Shown one piece after another: positions 7,958 through 19,182 of a stretch of 40,014 nt of DNA. Position numbers and translations under genes: made by a program. Source of the DNA: Ruminococcus sp. UBA1409 (GTDB lineage: Bacteria; Bacillota; Clostridia; Oscillospirales; Ruminococcaceae); the NCBI GenBank assembly GCA_002305045.1, contig DBPX01000002.1, positions 1 through 40,014 on the forward strand. The letters are read 5' to 3'. Within the stretch, counting starts at the first letter, position 1. Every line of letters begins with the position of its first letter. The notes under the pieces are model-generated. The model made no database searches. It was not told the origin of the DNA and worked only from the letters and a program-made list of their open reading frames with translations.

Positions 7958-8493
7958 GTAAAAAAAGCTTTGAGCTTGCCTTTTCCGGGATAGCCTCTGC
8001 GCTTTGTATTGCCCTTGAGTTCTCTGTCGGGATAATGCCGCTGTTTTTGTATGTATTTACCATGGCGAGTGCGCTGATAATGAGCATTATAATGATAGAG
8101 TGCGGACCCAAGCTTGCCCTTTGCTCCTATCTGTCAGTGGCGGTGCTATCCCTTGCTTTAGTCCCTGACAAGGAGGCGTGCCTGATGTTTAGCTGCTTCT
8201 TCGGATATTATCCCATCGCAAGGAAGTACCTTGTTAGGATAAGACCTAGGCTCATATCCGGCATTTTAAGGCTTGCGGTGTTTAATATCTCCGTCACCTG
8301 CTCATACTTAATCTTAATCAGGCTTGTAGGACTCGAGGCGGCTGGCTTTTCGAGCGGCGGAGCATGGTATATTGCCCTCCTTTATATTCTGGGAAATGCG
8401 GCTTTTGTGGCTTTTGACATTCTTTTAGGCAGGATAACAGCCATCTACAGCCAAAAATACCGGGGGAGATTTTTCGGCAGAAGGAAGAAATAA
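7954..8493 (+). CDS. multi-spanning membrane protein, ECF S-component-like
   Basis: A 179-residue, strongly hydrophobic protein with five to six predicted membrane helices and a basic C-terminal tail (GRFFGRRKK). The pattern (short cytoplasmic N-terminus, alanine-rich first helix, helix pairs broken by PDKEA and RIRPR loops) resembles the substrate-binding S component of energy-coupling-factor vitamin transporters. Its start overlaps the pncB stop, so the two are translated together. An uptake role for nicotinate or a related NAD precursor is a reasonable inference but unproven; no EcfA/EcfT genes are in the window. Family membership is moderate at best. Confidence 0.6.
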   Translation: MSKKSFELAFSGIASALCIALEFSVGIMPLFLYVFTMASALIMSIIMIECGPKLALCSYLSVAVLSLALVPDKEACLMFSCFFGYYPIARKYLVRIRPRLISGILRLAVFNISVTCSYLILIRLVGLEAAGFSSGGAWYIALLYILGNAAFVAFDILLGRITAIYSQKYRGRFFGRRKK

Positions 8494-8496
8494 CCT

Positions 8497-9306
8497 ATGT
8501 CTATTGTTTCGGTTGATGATATGGATAGCAAAAGAAAAAAGGACAGTACCCTGCCCCGTGCCGACGGCGGCTCCAAAAAGCCGGGCAGGGGAAAGAGAAT
8601 AATTAAAATCGTCTCATTTGCCGTTCTTGCTGCGGTGATGCTTGCAATAGGTATAATAAGCATACCCATTGTCAGGATGCTTTCCACCCCTGAGGGCAGG
8701 CAGGGGCTGGAGCGTCTAGTAGAGGAGAACTACTTTGCGGGGCTTATAGTTTATCTTGTTTTGCAGATGCTTCAGGTTGTCGTAGCCATAATACCCGGAG
8801 GAGTAATACAGATTTTAGGCGGAGTGCTTTTTGACAAGCTGTTAGGGACTGTCTGGTGCCTTTTGGGAGTATTTTTAGGGGAGCTTGTTGTATTCCTGCT
8901 TGTAAGAAGATTCGGGATGCCGGTCGTCGAGGCGTTTATAGACAAAAAGGGGATAAAGAGGCTTGAGTTTTTAAATGATTCCAAAAAGCTGGAGCTTGCG
9001 GTATTCATCCTGTTTTTGATTCCCGGAGTCCCCAAGGACGCTTTGACCTACATCGCCCCCCTGACCAGGATAAAGCCCTCCTCGTTTTTCCTTCTCTCGA
9101 TGCTTGCAAGGTCTCCGGCGATAATAATGTCCACCTTCTTCGGAGCCAACCTCGGCGAGGGCAACATCCTTGAGGCTGTAATACTCTTTGCTTTGGTAGC
9201 CGTTTTCGGCATAATAGGAGTTTTGTACAGCGACAGGATTTTGATGCTCGTCAAGGACAAAAAGGAGGACCTGAAGGAGGACCTCAAAAAAATCAGAAAA
9301 AAGTAA
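8497..9306 (+). CDS. TVP38/TMEM64 (VTT domain) family membrane protein
   Basis: A 269-residue integral membrane protein of the VTT/DedA-like superfamily. A cytoplasmic Lys-rich N-terminus (1-35) precedes a first helix (38-58). The family segments QMLQVVVAIIPGGVIQILGG, FLGELVVFLLVRRFG and FLIPGVPKDALTYIAPLTRI follow. The C-terminus is a charged helix of repeated KEDLK units. The family is thought to move or scramble lipids or other envelope substrates; no specific role can be read here. It begins three bases after the preceding gene and closes the operon, with no clear terminator before the tRNA promoter. Confidence 0.9.
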   Translation: MSIVSVDDMDSKRKKDSTLPRADGGSKKPGRGKRIIKIVSFAVLAAVMLAIGIISIPIVRMLSTPEGRQGLERLVEENYFAGLIVYLVLQMLQVVVAIIPGGVIQILGGVLFDKLLGTVWCLLGVFLGELVVFLLVRRFGMPVVEAFIDKKGIKRLEFLNDSKKLELAVFILFLIPGVPKDALTYIAPLTRIKPSSFFLLSMLARSPAIIMSTFFGANLGEGNILEAVILFALVAVFGIIGVLYSDRILMLVKDKKEDLKEDLKKIRKK

Positions 9307-9314
9307 AAAAGCTA

Positions 9315-9343
9315 TTGACAACAGGCAAAAATGATGTTATAAT
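9315..9343 (+). promoter_or_regulatory. consensus promoter of the tRNA-Gly/tRNA-Arg unit
   Basis: TTGACA (9315-9320), a 17-base spacer and TATAAT (9338-9343): perfect matches at both boxes. It ends 29 bases before the tRNA-Gly. Confidence 0.9.
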
Positions 9344-9372
9344 TCAAATCGTCGCTTGACAAGAGCGGCTGT

Positions 9373-9446
<74 letters not shown>

Positions 9447-9451
9447 TTTTT

Positions 9452-9528
9452 GCGTCTTTAGCTCAGCTGGATAGAGCAACTGCCTTCTAAGCAGTAGGCC
9501 GCAGGTTCGAGTCCCGCAAGACGCGCCA
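9452..9528 (+). tRNA. tRNA-Arg (TCT)
   Basis: A complete cloverleaf: acceptor GCGTCTT pairs with AAGACGC, anticodon arm ACTGC-CTTCTAA-GCAGT has anticodon TCT, T loop TTCGAGT and encoded CCA (9526-9528). The TCT anticodon reads AGA/AGG; AGG is the arginine codon this genome favours. Confidence 0.97.
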
Positions 9529-9560
9529 CCCATATCACAAAGCCCGTAGATGAGCTTTTT

Positions 9561-9583
9561 AGCCCATGATTGGGCTTTTTCTT
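9561..9583 (+). terminator. terminator of the tRNA unit
   Basis: AGCCCA (9561-9566), loop TGAT, TGGGCT (9571-9576), then a T run: an intrinsic terminator 33 bases after the tRNA-Arg. Confidence 0.8.
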
Positions 9584-9619
9584 CATTAATGCGGTTTTAT
9601 AGACGAAGGGAGCTTGGAC

Positions 9620-9862
9620 ATGAAGTATACCTATACCACAAAGGGCACCTGCTCAAGGCTTATAAATCTCGATGTTGAAAACGGAGTCATAAACGATGTC
9701 TCCTTTGTAGGAGGCTGCCACGGCAACCTACAGGGCATATCCGCCCTTGTCAAGGGAATGAAGGTGGAGGAGGCCATCTCAAGGCTTGAGGGCATAAACT
9801 GCGGCTCTAAGGGCACATCCTGCCCGGACCAGCTTGCCAAGGCTCTTAAATCCTCCCTTTGA
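9620..9862 (+). CDS. TSCPD domain protein (TIGR03905 type)
   Basis: An 80-residue protein consisting of one TSCPD domain, the small Cys-containing module also found at the C-terminus of class II ribonucleotide reductases. Visible landmarks: GTCSRLINLDVENG, the conserved FVGGCHGNLQGI and GTSCPDQLA. Function of the stand-alone form is unknown; its cysteines suggest metal or redox chemistry. The ATG at 9620 has GGGAG 7 bases upstream; an in-frame TTG at 9614 is too close to that site. It stands alone between two terminators. Confidence 0.88.
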   Translation: MKYTYTTKGTCSRLINLDVENGVINDVSFVGGCHGNLQGISALVKGMKVEEAISRLEGINCGSKGTSCPDQLAKALKSSL

Positions 9863-9958
9863 TTTCGGCTTGAGAGCATTTATGGCTTTGCGGCTCCGAG
9901 GCGTCTGCACTTTATCGGGCCGACCTGCCGAGGGGCAATAGCGTCAGGGGCTTCACTT

Positions 9959-9983
9959 AAAAGGGTGCGGTCCCTTTTTTGAT
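9959..9983 (+). terminator. terminator between the TSCPD gene and uvrB
   Basis: AAAAGGG (9959-9965), 6-base loop, CCCTTTT (9972-9978), then more T. It separates the TSCPD gene from uvrB; the symmetric A/T flanks would let it work in both directions. Confidence 0.65.
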
Positions 9984-10029
9984 GTCCCAAACGCATCTTG
10001 ATATTTAAAAAGGATAACGGGGTGATAGG

Positions 10030-12021
<1,992 letters not shown>

Positions 12022-12029
12022 CAGTTAGT

Positions 12030-14873
12030 ATGCAGGATATCACAAGCAGCACCGAGAATAAAATCATCATAAAGGGAGCAAGAGAGCACAACCTTAAAAA
12101 CATCGACCTGACGATTCCAAGGGACAAGCTGATAGTTTTTACCGGGCTGTCCGGCTCGGGAAAGTCCTCCTTGGCGTTTGACACCATCTTTGCCGACGGT
12201 CAGAGAAGGTATATGGAGAGCCTTTCCTCCTACGCAAGGATGTTTCTTGGGCAGATGGACAAGCCCGATGTCGACTCGATAGAGGGTCTTTCGCCGGCTA
12301 TTTCCATCGACCAGAAAACCACCTCCAACAATCCAAGGTCGACGGTGGGGACGGTTACCGAGATATATGACTATCTAAGGCTTTTATACGCAAGGATAGG
12401 CGTGCCTCACTGCCCGATATGCCACAGAGAAATTAAAAAGCAGTCGGTCGACCAGATAGCCGACAGAATCCTGGAGCTTCCCGAGGGCACTAGGATACAG
12501 CTTCTTGCGCCTATCGCAAGAGGAAAGAAGGGGGAGTACCAGAAGGAGCTTGAGCAGGCTAGAAAATCCGGGTTTGCAAGGGTCAGAATAGATAAGATAA
12601 CCTATGATCTATCCGAGACAATAAAGCCGGATAAGAACAAAAAGCACACCGTCGAGATAATAGTCGACAGGCTGGTTATAAAGCCCGAGATAAGGTCAAG
12701 GCTGTCTGACAGCCTAGAAATCGCACTTTCCCTTACCAACGGTCTTGCCGGAGTCGAGGTAATAGGCGGCGAGGAGCTTTTATTCTCGCAGAACTACGCC
12801 TGCCCGGAGCACGGAAGCTGTATAGAGGAGCTGTCCCCGAGGTCGTTTTCCTTCAACAACCCTTATGGAGCCTGCCCTGAGTGTACCGGCCTTGGCAGCT
12901 TTCTTCAGATAGACGAAAGAAAGATAATACCAAACGACAGCCTCACCATAAGAGAGGGAGCCATCCGTGCAGACGGCTGGAATACATTAGACGACGACTC
13001 CTTCACCATGCTCTACTATAACGCAATAGCCCAAAAGTACGGCATATCCTTAGACACCCCGGTTAAGGACCTCCCCAAGGACGCCGTCGATATCTTTCTC
13101 TACGGGACCCACGGGCAGAAGCTCGAGGTCAAGCGCCCGGAGGAGTTCGGGGGAGGCTACTGGCTGACAGCCTTCGAGGGGGTCATCAACAACCTTGAAA
13201 GAAGGTATCGAAGCTCCGAAAGCGATGCGGTGAAGTCTAAAATTGAGGAGTACATGAGCGAGGTTGTCTGCAAGTCCTGCCACGGGACGAGGCTCAAAAA
13301 AGAGGTGCTTGCCGTCACAGTAGGGCAAAAAAACATCTCCCAGCTGTGCAGTATGTCAATTAGGGAGGCTCTTGATTTCTTTGGCTCGCTTAAGCTAAGC
13401 GAGAGGGAGCTCATCATAGGCAGGCAGATAATAAAGGAGATAAGCTCAAGGCTGGGATTTTTAGTCAATGTCGGTCTTGACTATCTCACCCTTTCAAGGT
13501 CAAGCTCCACTCTTTCGGGAGGGGAGAGCCAGAGAATCAGGCTTGCCACCCAGATAGGCTCCTGCCTTATGGGAGTGCTTTATATCCTAGACGAGCCCAG
13601 CATAGGGCTCCATCAGCGTGATAACGACAGGCTTATCGCCTCCCTGAAGCGGCTTAGGGACTTGGGAAATACCCTTATAGTCGTAGAGCACGATGAGGAC
13701 ACCATGCTTGCGGCGGACTATATAGTAGATGTCGGACCGGGAGCCGGGATTCACGGCGGAGAGATTGTCGCAGCCGGAAGCGTAGAGGACATAATGGCGT
13801 CTCCGAGGTCGATAACAGGAGCGTATCTCAGCGGCAGAAGAAGGATACCCGTACCCGAGACAAGGCGAAAGGGAAACGGCTCTGAGCTTGTTATCACAGG
13901 AGCCAGCGAGCACAACCTTAAAAACATCACCGTAAAAATCCCTCTTGGTACGCTGACCTGCGTAACCGGGGTATCTGGAAGCGGGAAAAGCTCGCTTGTA
14001 AACGAAATCATCTATAAGGAGCTTGCCTGCCGTCTCAACAGGGCAAGATTAGTCCCGGGAAGCTTCAAGAGCATAAAGGGAGACGAGGCCCTTGACAAGA
14101 TAATCTGTATCGACCAGTCCCCGATAGGCAGAACGCCGAGGTCGAATCCCGCAACCTACACCGGAGTCTTTAACGACATAAGAGAGCTTTTCTCTATGAC
14201 CCCGGACGCTAAAAAGAGGGGCTACAGCCAGGGCAGGTTCTCCTTTAACATACGGGGAGGACGGTGCGAGGCGTGCGAGGGAGACGGCATAATCAAAATC
14301 GAGATGCATTTTCTTCCCGATGTTTATGTCCCCTGCGAGGTCTGCAAGGGCTCAAGATACAACCGTGAGACCCTCGAGGTAAGGTATAAGGGCAAAAATA
14401 TTGCCGAGGTCCTGGATATGACTATAGAGGAGGCGTGCCAGTTCTTTGAGAGCCTGCCTAAAATCCACAGAAAAATAAAGACACTTCAGGAGGTTGGGCT
14501 GGGCTATCTAAAGCTGGGTCAGCCCTCAACCACCCTTTCGGGAGGCGAGGCGCAGCGTGTCAAGCTGGCGACAGAGCTGTCAAGAAGGGGCACTGGCAGG
14601 ACGATATACATTCTGGACGAGCCTACCACCGGGCTTCACTCCGAGGATGTTTCAAGGCTTATTGAGATGCTGACAAGACTGTGCGACAGCGGCAACACCG
14701 TTGTTGTGATAGAGCATAACCTGGATGTCATAAAGTCCGCCGACTATATAATCGACCTCGGTCCAGAGGGAGGCATAGGCGGAGGAGAGGTTGTCGCCGT
14801 CGGCACTCCCGAGATGATAGCAGGCAGTGAAAGGTCCTACACCGGGCAGTATTTAAAAAAGGTGCTGTACTGA
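12030..14873 (+). CDS. uvrA: excinuclease ABC subunit A
   Basis: The damage-recognition ATPase of nucleotide excision repair, 947 residues with two ABC modules. First Walker [10 protein letters not shown] (39-47), second GVSGSGKSS in the C-terminal half. Two signatures ([12 protein letters not shown] and [12 protein letters not shown]) and both Walker B segments (YILDEPS and YILDEPT) are present. Zinc-finger cysteines are seen as CPIC, CPEC and the C-terminal CEACEGDG...CEVCKGS. Nothing is missing. Its ribosome binding site is weak at the ATG itself, which suggests coupling to uvrB. Confidence 0.98.
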   Translation: MQDITSSTENKIIIKGAREHNLKNIDLTIPRDKLIVFTGLSGSGKSSLAFDTIFADGQRRYMESLSSYARMFLGQMDKPDVDSIEGLSPAISIDQKTTSNNPRSTVGTVTEIYDYLRLLYARIGVPHCPICHREIKKQSVDQIADRILELPEGTRIQLLAPIARGKKGEYQKELEQARKSGFARVRIDKITYDLSETIKPDKNKKHTVEIIVDRLVIKPEIRSRLSDSLEIALSLTNGLAGVEVIGGEELLFSQNYACPEHGSCIEELSPRSFSFNNPYGACPECTGLGSFLQIDERKIIPNDSLTIREGAIRADGWNTLDDDSFTMLYYNAIAQKYGISLDTPVKDLPKDAVDIFLYGTHGQKLEVKRPEEFGGGYWLTAFEGVINNLERRYRSSESDAVKSKIEEYMSEVVCKSCHGTRLKKEVLAVTVGQKNISQLCSMSIREALDFFGSLKLSERELIIGRQIIKEISSRLGFLVNVGLDYLTLSRSSSTLSGGESQRIRLATQIGSCLMGVLYILDEPSIGLHQRDNDRLIASLKRLRDLGNTLIVVEHDEDTMLAADYIVDVGPGAGIHGGEIVAAGSVEDIMASPRSITGAYLSGRRRIPVPETRRKGNGSELVITGASEHNLKNITVKIPLGTLTCVTGVSGSGKSSLVNEIIYKELACRLNRARLVPGSFKSIKGDEALDKIICIDQSPIGRTPRSNPATYTGVFNDIRELFSMTPDAKKRGYSQGRFSFNIRGGRCEACEGDGIIKIEMHFLPDVYVPCEVCKGSRYNRETLEVRYKGKNIAEVLDMTIEEACQFFESLPKIHRKIKTLQEVGLGYLKLGQPSTTLSGGEAQRVKLATELSRRGTGRTIYILDEPTTGLHSEDVSRLIEMLTRLCDSGNTVVVIEHNLDVIKSADYIIDLGPEGGIGGGEVVAVGTPEMIAGSERSYTGQYLKKVLY

Positions 14874-14883
14874 TAAATAAATA

Positions 14884-14925
14884 AGGTCCGAGGCGGGAGG
14901 ATTTTTCCCACTTCGGACCTGTTTT
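14884..14925. terminator. terminator between convergent uvrA and the histidine phosphatase gene
   Basis: AGGTCCGA (14884-14891) pairs with TCGGACCT (14913-14920); GGGA/TCCC adds an inner stem. The plus strand continues GTTTTTAT, so it works well for uvrA. The minus-strand tail is a poorer T-rich stretch. Confidence 0.75.
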
Positions 14926-14939
14926 TATAGCCTGTCGAA

Positions 14940-15668
14940 TTAATGCCTTTCGTCAGAGTCAAAGGTTTCGCAGAATCTCGCCGAGAAGGCAGGCTCGACT
15001 CCTGCGGCAAATAGGTGTGAGGTATCGCCGAAGGCGGCGCATCTGAACGCCGCAATACCCTCCTCACGCTCCTCGGTGTATAGGGTTGTCACCGAGCTTG
15101 GCGCAGCGCAGAAGCACTGACCCAGGACAACGGGGGATATCCCCAGGATGTGACCCAGCATCTGGCACTCTATTCCGAAGTGGCAGAACATCACAATAGT
15201 GTCCCTGTTGGGCTTTACGGCACGGTAATAGCCTCCCGAGCGCACATAGCCGTGCTTTTCCAAAAGATTGTCAAGATTGTCGGTTATGTTCTTGTAAAGC
15301 TCGGGATAGCCGCCCTCAGCCATAAAATCGACATCCTTGAAGGCGTCCTTGTCGTAGAGCTGTTTTTGGGAGGTAAAAAACGAGGGCATGAGGTCCCAGG
15401 TGAGGTGAGTGCCCTCCTTGATGTAGGGAGGCTTTACCTGGCAGTAGTAAAACTCCTTCAGCCAGTCAAGAACGACAGCCTCTCTGCCAAGCTTTTTAAG
15501 GGTCAGCGAGGCGGTGTCCCTGGCTCTTCCGAGCGGCGAGCAGTATATCTCCTTGATGTCAAGAGCGCATAGCCTTTTTGACAGAAGCTCAGCCTCTACC
15601 CAGCCTCTTTCGGTGAGGGAATCTATGGAGTAGTCGGGGTCGCCGTGCCTTATTATAAGTATACGCAT
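14940..15668 (-). CDS. histidine phosphatase family protein
   Basis: A 242-residue member of the phosphoglycerate-mutase-like histidine phosphatase superfamily. The catalytic RHG (R7-H8-G9) is at the N-terminus (MRILIIRHGDPDY), followed by LTERGWVEAELL, the CSPLGRARDTA segment with a second active-site Arg, and MFCHFGIECQMLG with the later catalytic His. Substrate unknown; such proteins range from sugar-phosphate to nucleotide phosphatases. The ATG follows AAGGAGG. Last gene of the leftward lrp operon, 26 bases after the radical SAM gene. Confidence 0.88.
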   Translation of the reverse strand: MRILIIRHGDPDYSIDSLTERGWVEAELLSKRLCALDIKEIYCSPLGRARDTASLTLKKLGREAVVLDWLKEFYYCQVKPPYIKEGTHLTWDLMPSFFTSQKQLYDKDAFKDVDFMAEGGYPELYKNITDNLDNLLEKHGYVRSGGYYRAVKPNRDTIVMFCHFGIECQMLGHILGISPVVLGQCFCAAPSSVTTLYTEEREEGIAAFRCAAFGDTSHLFAAGVEPAFSARFCETFDSDERH

Positions 15669-15694
15669 AGTCTGCCTCCTTTTTATGGTGTATT

Positions 15695-16621
15695 CTACAG
15701 CCTGTCAAAATCAGGCTTAGAGTCTGTAAATTCCGGGATGTAATCCTCGCAGGAGGACTCCCTGTCCTGCGAATAGCCCTCAAAGCCAAGCTTTAAAATA
15801 CCGTCAAGAACATATCGGTATTCATAGGTAAATACTCTTCTTGAAAGCTCCTTAAAGCTTTTTGCACGGTGAAGCGGCAGATACTGACTCATTATGCTGA
15901 CGACAACGCTCTTAGGCGGTATCCTCTCCTTTAGAGCCTCAAAGATGCTTAAAGAGTCCTTTCTCATGCCGGGGAGGACTAGGTGCCTTATAATAACCCC
16001 GCTTTTCATCATGCCTTCGCTGTCGTAGACTGGACTGCCGGCGACTGCTTGCATCCTTTCTACAGCCCTTACCGCCGTGCTGAAATAGTTGTGGCAGGAG
16101 GAGTATCTAAGAGCCTTTTCGTCGTCGAAATATTTGAGGTCGGGAAGCCAGATGTCGACATAGTCCTCGAGCATTTTTATGGTATCAAGACTTTCATAGC
16201 CCCCGCAGTTGTAGACGATGGGAATTTTCAGATAGGAGCCGGAAAGCTCCAGCGCCTCTGTTACGGAGGGGACAAACTGCGTCGGACTGACAAGGTTTAT
16301 ATTGTGAGCGCCGATGTCCTGAAGATGGTTGAATACCCTTGAAAGCTCCTTAGGGGTTAGGCTGTACCCAAGGTTCTGCTGGGATATTTTGTAGTTTTGG
16401 CAGTAGCAGCAGGCAAGCGTGCAGCCGGTGAAGAAAACCGTCCCCGAGCCGTTTTTCCCGCTTATGCACGGCTCCTCCCAGCGGTGAAGCCCGAAGCCGG
16501 AAATCCTGGGATAAGCTCCCTGACGGCAGAAGCCTGTGCCTGTGAGACGGTCGGCTTCGCAGGCTCTTGGGCAGAGTCTGCATTTTCTGTAAATCGGTGA
16601 GACGGTCATATCGTGTGGCAT
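15695..16621 (-). CDS. radical SAM protein, PflA-like / AmmeMemoRadiSam-like
   Basis: A 308-residue radical SAM enzyme. The [4Fe-4S]-binding CX3CX2C is CTLACCYC (C67, C71, C74), preceded by a second cysteine group near the N-terminus (CRLCPRAC and FCRQG, C14-C32). It matches proteins annotated as pyruvate-formate-lyase-activating-like, but no glycyl-radical partner is adjacent and its real substrate is unknown. Segments QNYKISQQ and VRHLVLPG-like (IIRHLVLPGM) are family-typical. Its start overlaps the ispE stop by 16 bases and lacks a clear ribosome binding site, suggesting coupled translation. Confidence 0.85.
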   Translation of the reverse strand: MPHDMTVSPIYRKCRLCPRACEADRLTGTGFCRQGAYPRISGFGLHRWEEPCISGKNGSGTVFFTGCTLACCYCQNYKISQQNLGYSLTPKELSRVFNHLQDIGAHNINLVSPTQFVPSVTEALELSGSYLKIPIVYNCGGYESLDTIKMLEDYVDIWLPDLKYFDDEKALRYSSCHNYFSTAVRAVERMQAVAGSPVYDSEGMMKSGVIIRHLVLPGMRKDSLSIFEALKERIPPKSVVVSIMSQYLPLHRAKSFKELSRRVFTYEYRYVLDGILKLGFEGYSQDRESSCEDYIPEFTDSKPDFDRL

Positions 16622-17448
16622 ATTCTTACAAAGGGATAGCTCCCTCTTAGCTTGGAGCAGGCTGACAGGCAGGCTTTATAGCAGTCAAACAGACCGAAAA
16701 CGCAGGAGCCGCTTCCGCTCATGAGAGCGCCGTTTGCTCCGTATTTAAAAAGCCTTTCCTTAATTTCGGATATCTCACGAAGCCCGGAGGCGTCCTCGAG
16801 GTCGTTATGCAAAAGGGAGGCTATTTCAAGTCCCTGATTTATCGCCTCGACAAGGTTAGGAGTGTGCGAGGAGGGCGGCTTTTCAAGACTGTCAAACCTC
16901 TTGTACGCCTCCGGGGTGGAGACTCCGCACTCAGGCTTTATCAGGGCGACCCAGTGCCTTTTCAGAGGCTTGAGCGAGGTTATAAGCTCCCCGGTGCCTC
17001 GGCATAGGGCGGTGCCGCCGCCGATAAAGAAGGGGACATCCGCTCCGACCGCCGAGCCGAGCCTTCTTAGCCCGTCGTCGCTCAGCGGGCAGCCATAGAG
17101 CCAGTTGAGGCATTTTAGCACCGATGCGGCGTCAGACGAGCCTCCGCCAAGCCCTGCCATCGAGGGTATATGCTTTTCAATATAGATGCTGACTCCGGCG
17201 GAGGAAAGCCCAAGCTCGCTTAAAAAGAGAGCCGCCGCCCTGTAGCAGGTGTTTTTTTCATCGGTGGGGAGGCTTTTGTCGCCGGAGGATATTTTAATTC
17301 CGTCTTTGCCGAGGCTGAGGGTGATGACATCCCTTAGCGATACGGCTTGGAATACGCTTGCAATATCGTGATAGCCGTCCTCTCTTTTCCCGGTGATTTC
17401 AAGCGAGAGGTTTATCTTGGCGTAGGCAGGGGCTGTAATTTTATTCAT
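16606..17448 (-). CDS. ispE: 4-diphosphocytidyl-2-C-methyl-D-erythritol kinase
   Basis: A GHMP kinase of the non-mevalonate (MEP) isoprenoid pathway, phosphorylating CDP-ME at the 2-hydroxyl. Motif 1 AYAKINLSLEITGKREDGYH, the ATP-binding glycine loop MAGLGGGSSDAAS and the C-terminal ALMSGSGSCVFGLF are all present. 280 residues is standard. The frame also opens at a TTG (17454), but ATG at 17448 gives the expected N-terminus. It overlaps the end of the aminotransferase gene. Both neighbours are unrelated to isoprenoids, so the operon is functionally mixed. Confidence 0.96.
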   Translation of the reverse strand: MNKITAPAYAKINLSLEITGKREDGYHDIASVFQAVSLRDVITLSLGKDGIKISSGDKSLPTDEKNTCYRAAALFLSELGLSSAGVSIYIEKHIPSMAGLGGGSSDAASVLKCLNWLYGCPLSDDGLRRLGSAVGADVPFFIGGGTALCRGTGELITSLKPLKRHWVALIKPECGVSTPEAYKRFDSLEKPPSSHTPNLVEAINQGLEIASLLHNDLEDASGLREISEIKERLFKYGANGALMSGSGSCVFGLFDCYKACLSACSKLRGSYPFVRICHTI

Positions 17449-18616
17449 GCTCAAGCTCGCTTAAAAACTCTCTTATTCTTTTTACAGCCTCGGTGAGGTG
17501 CTTCAAAGAATAGGCGTAGGAGACTCTTATGTAGCCCTCTCCGCAATCGCCGAAGGCTGTGCCGGGAATCACGGCGACCCTCTTAGAGTAAAGGAGCTTC
17601 TCGCAGAATTCCTCGCTTGAAAGTCCTGTGGAGGCTATCGAGGGAAAGACATAGAAGGCGCCCTCCGGGGTAAAGCAGTCAAGCCCCATTCCGTTAAAGG
17701 AGTTGACAAGGTATTTTCTTCTTGTGTCATACTCCGACACCATGCTTTTTACATCCTCCTCGCAGGAGGTAAGAGCCTCAATCGCAGCGTACTGACTGAC
17801 GGTCGGGGAGGACATTATCCCGTACTGGTGGATTTTAAGAGCATGCTTTATTATCTCCTTAGGTCCGCACATATAGCCGAGCCTCCAGCCGGTCATCGAA
17901 AACGCCTTTGAGAAGCCGTTTACATAGACGGTGCGCTCCTTCATCCCCGGAAGCGAGATTATAGAATAGTGACTTCTCCCGTAAGTAAGCTCTGAGTATA
18001 TCTCGTCGGTCAGGATGGCGATGTTTGTGTCCGCCAACGCAGCCGCTATCGGCTCGAGGTCATTTTTAGTCATGATTGCGCCGGTGGGGTTGTTGGGATA
18101 GGGGAGGACCAAAAGCTTTGTCTTTGGAGTGATTGCGGCTCTTAACTCCTCCGCCGTGAGCTTAAAGTTATTCTCTCTTTTTGTGTTTATCGTAACCGGG
18201 ACTCCTCCTGCAAGCAAAACAATCGGTCTGTAGCAGACAAAGGAAGGCTCCGGGATTATAACCTCGTCCCCGGGGTCGATGAGGGTCCTTATTGTTATGT
18301 CTATAGCCTCAGAGCCTCCGACGGTGACTATAATCTCGTCGGACGGGCAGTACTCCACCCCGGAGCGCTCCAGGGTGTAGGAGGATATTGCCTGCCTAAG
18401 CTTTAAAAGCCCGGAGTTAGCGGTGTAGAAGGTCTTTCCTCTTTCAAGGGTCCTTATTGCAGACCTTCTTATCGGCCAGGGAGTGTAAAAGTCCGGCTCG
18501 CCGATTCCGAGCGAGATGACATCGTCAAGGGTTGCGGCGATGTCAAAGTATTTTCTTATGCCGGAGGGCTTTATCGAGGACGCAGTCCTTCCCAGCATCG
18601 AGCCATAGTCCATCAT
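17441..18616 (-). CDS. PLP-dependent class I/II aminotransferase
   Basis: A 391-residue fold-type I aminotransferase of the aspartate/aromatic group. Landmarks: GIGEPDFYTPWPI near the N-terminus, NNPTG (175-179), DEIYSEL (D204, Y207), the PLP lysine in NGFSKAFSMTGWRLGY (K237) and a C-terminal arginine in EGYIRVSYA. The amino donor cannot be read from sequence. It directly follows the Lrp-family regulator gene (2 bases), a pairing that suggests amino-acid-responsive control. Both ATG codons at 18616 and 18613 could serve as start. Confidence 0.92.
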   Translation of the reverse strand: MMDYGSMLGRTASSIKPSGIRKYFDIAATLDDVISLGIGEPDFYTPWPIRRSAIRTLERGKTFYTANSGLLKLRQAISSYTLERSGVEYCPSDEIIVTVGGSEAIDITIRTLIDPGDEVIIPEPSFVCYRPIVLLAGGVPVTINTKRENNFKLTAEELRAAITPKTKLLVLPYPNNPTGAIMTKNDLEPIAAALADTNIAILTDEIYSELTYGRSHYSIISLPGMKERTVYVNGFSKAFSMTGWRLGYMCGPKEIIKHALKIHQYGIMSSPTVSQYAAIEALTSCEEDVKSMVSEYDTRRKYLVNSFNGMGLDCFTPEGAFYVFPSIASTGLSSEEFCEKLLYSKRVAVIPGTAFGDCGEGYIRVSYAYSLKHLTEAVKRIREFLSELEHE

Positions 18617-18618
18617 TT

Positions 18619-19092
18619 TCAGTCATTTCCCCTTTCGTCCGGGGACTCGTCAACCAAAAGTATTCCGTTTTCCTTGTATTTTTGGAGGAAGAAGTGTGTC
18701 GAGGTAGAGATTACTCCGTCTATGGTTGCAAGCCTCTGAGAGACAAAGAGCGAGACCTCCTTGATGTTCTTGCACCTAACCGTCACGGCGAGGTCGTATC
18801 CGCCGGACATCAGGGAGATAGACTCAACCTCTTTGTACTCGGCGATGGTCCTTGCTATCTCGTCGTAGCCGACCTGAGCCTTGGGAGTAACCGACAGCTC
18901 GATGTAGGCGGTTATGCTGTCCTTGTCGGCAACCTCCTCGACGACTATTGCGGTATAGCCTCTTATGACTCCGCTCTTTTCAAGAGCTTCTATCTTGCTT
19001 TCTATATCCTCCTTGGTGGTATCCAGCATACAAGCAAGGTCGCTAGAGCTAAGCCTTGCGTTCTGCTTTAAAAGCTTTATAAGTTTGTCCAT
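18619..19092 (-). CDS. Lrp/AsnC family transcriptional regulator
   Basis: A 157-residue feast/famine regulator. The N-terminal helix-turn-helix (DKLIKLLKQNARLSSSDLACMLDTT, in parts) is followed by the RAM ligand-binding domain (VTPKAQVGYDEIA, SGGYDLAVTVRCKN). Such proteins sense amino acids as octamers or dimers. First gene of the leftward five-gene operon and likely regulator of the adjoining aminotransferase and of itself. AAAGGACG precedes the ATG. The C-terminal tail is acidic. Confidence 0.92.
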   Translation of the reverse strand: MDKLIKLLKQNARLSSSDLACMLDTTKEDIESKIEALEKSGVIRGYTAIVVEEVADKDSITAYIELSVTPKAQVGYDEIARTIAEYKEVESISLMSGGYDLAVTVRCKNIKEVSLFVSQRLATIDGVISTSTHFFLQKYKENGILLVDESPDERGND

Positions 19093-19153
19093 AAAAACCG
19101 TCCTTTTAAAAAGTATAGGATTACAGCCTGAAGGCGTGTGCTGACTTTCGTAT

Positions 19154-19182
19154 ATTATAGCATTTTACTCCCTGCAAGTCAA
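19154..19182 (-). promoter_or_regulatory. promoter of the lrp operon
   Basis: Minus strand: TTGACT (19182-19177), 17-base spacer, TATAAT (19159-19154). Start expected near 19147, leaving a leader of about 55 bases in which Lrp could bind. Confidence 0.85.

Noticed and set aside
9355..9360. A second TTGACA-like box just before tRNA-Gly
   Set aside because: Its -10 would fall inside the tRNA; the perfect promoter at 9315-9343 suffices.
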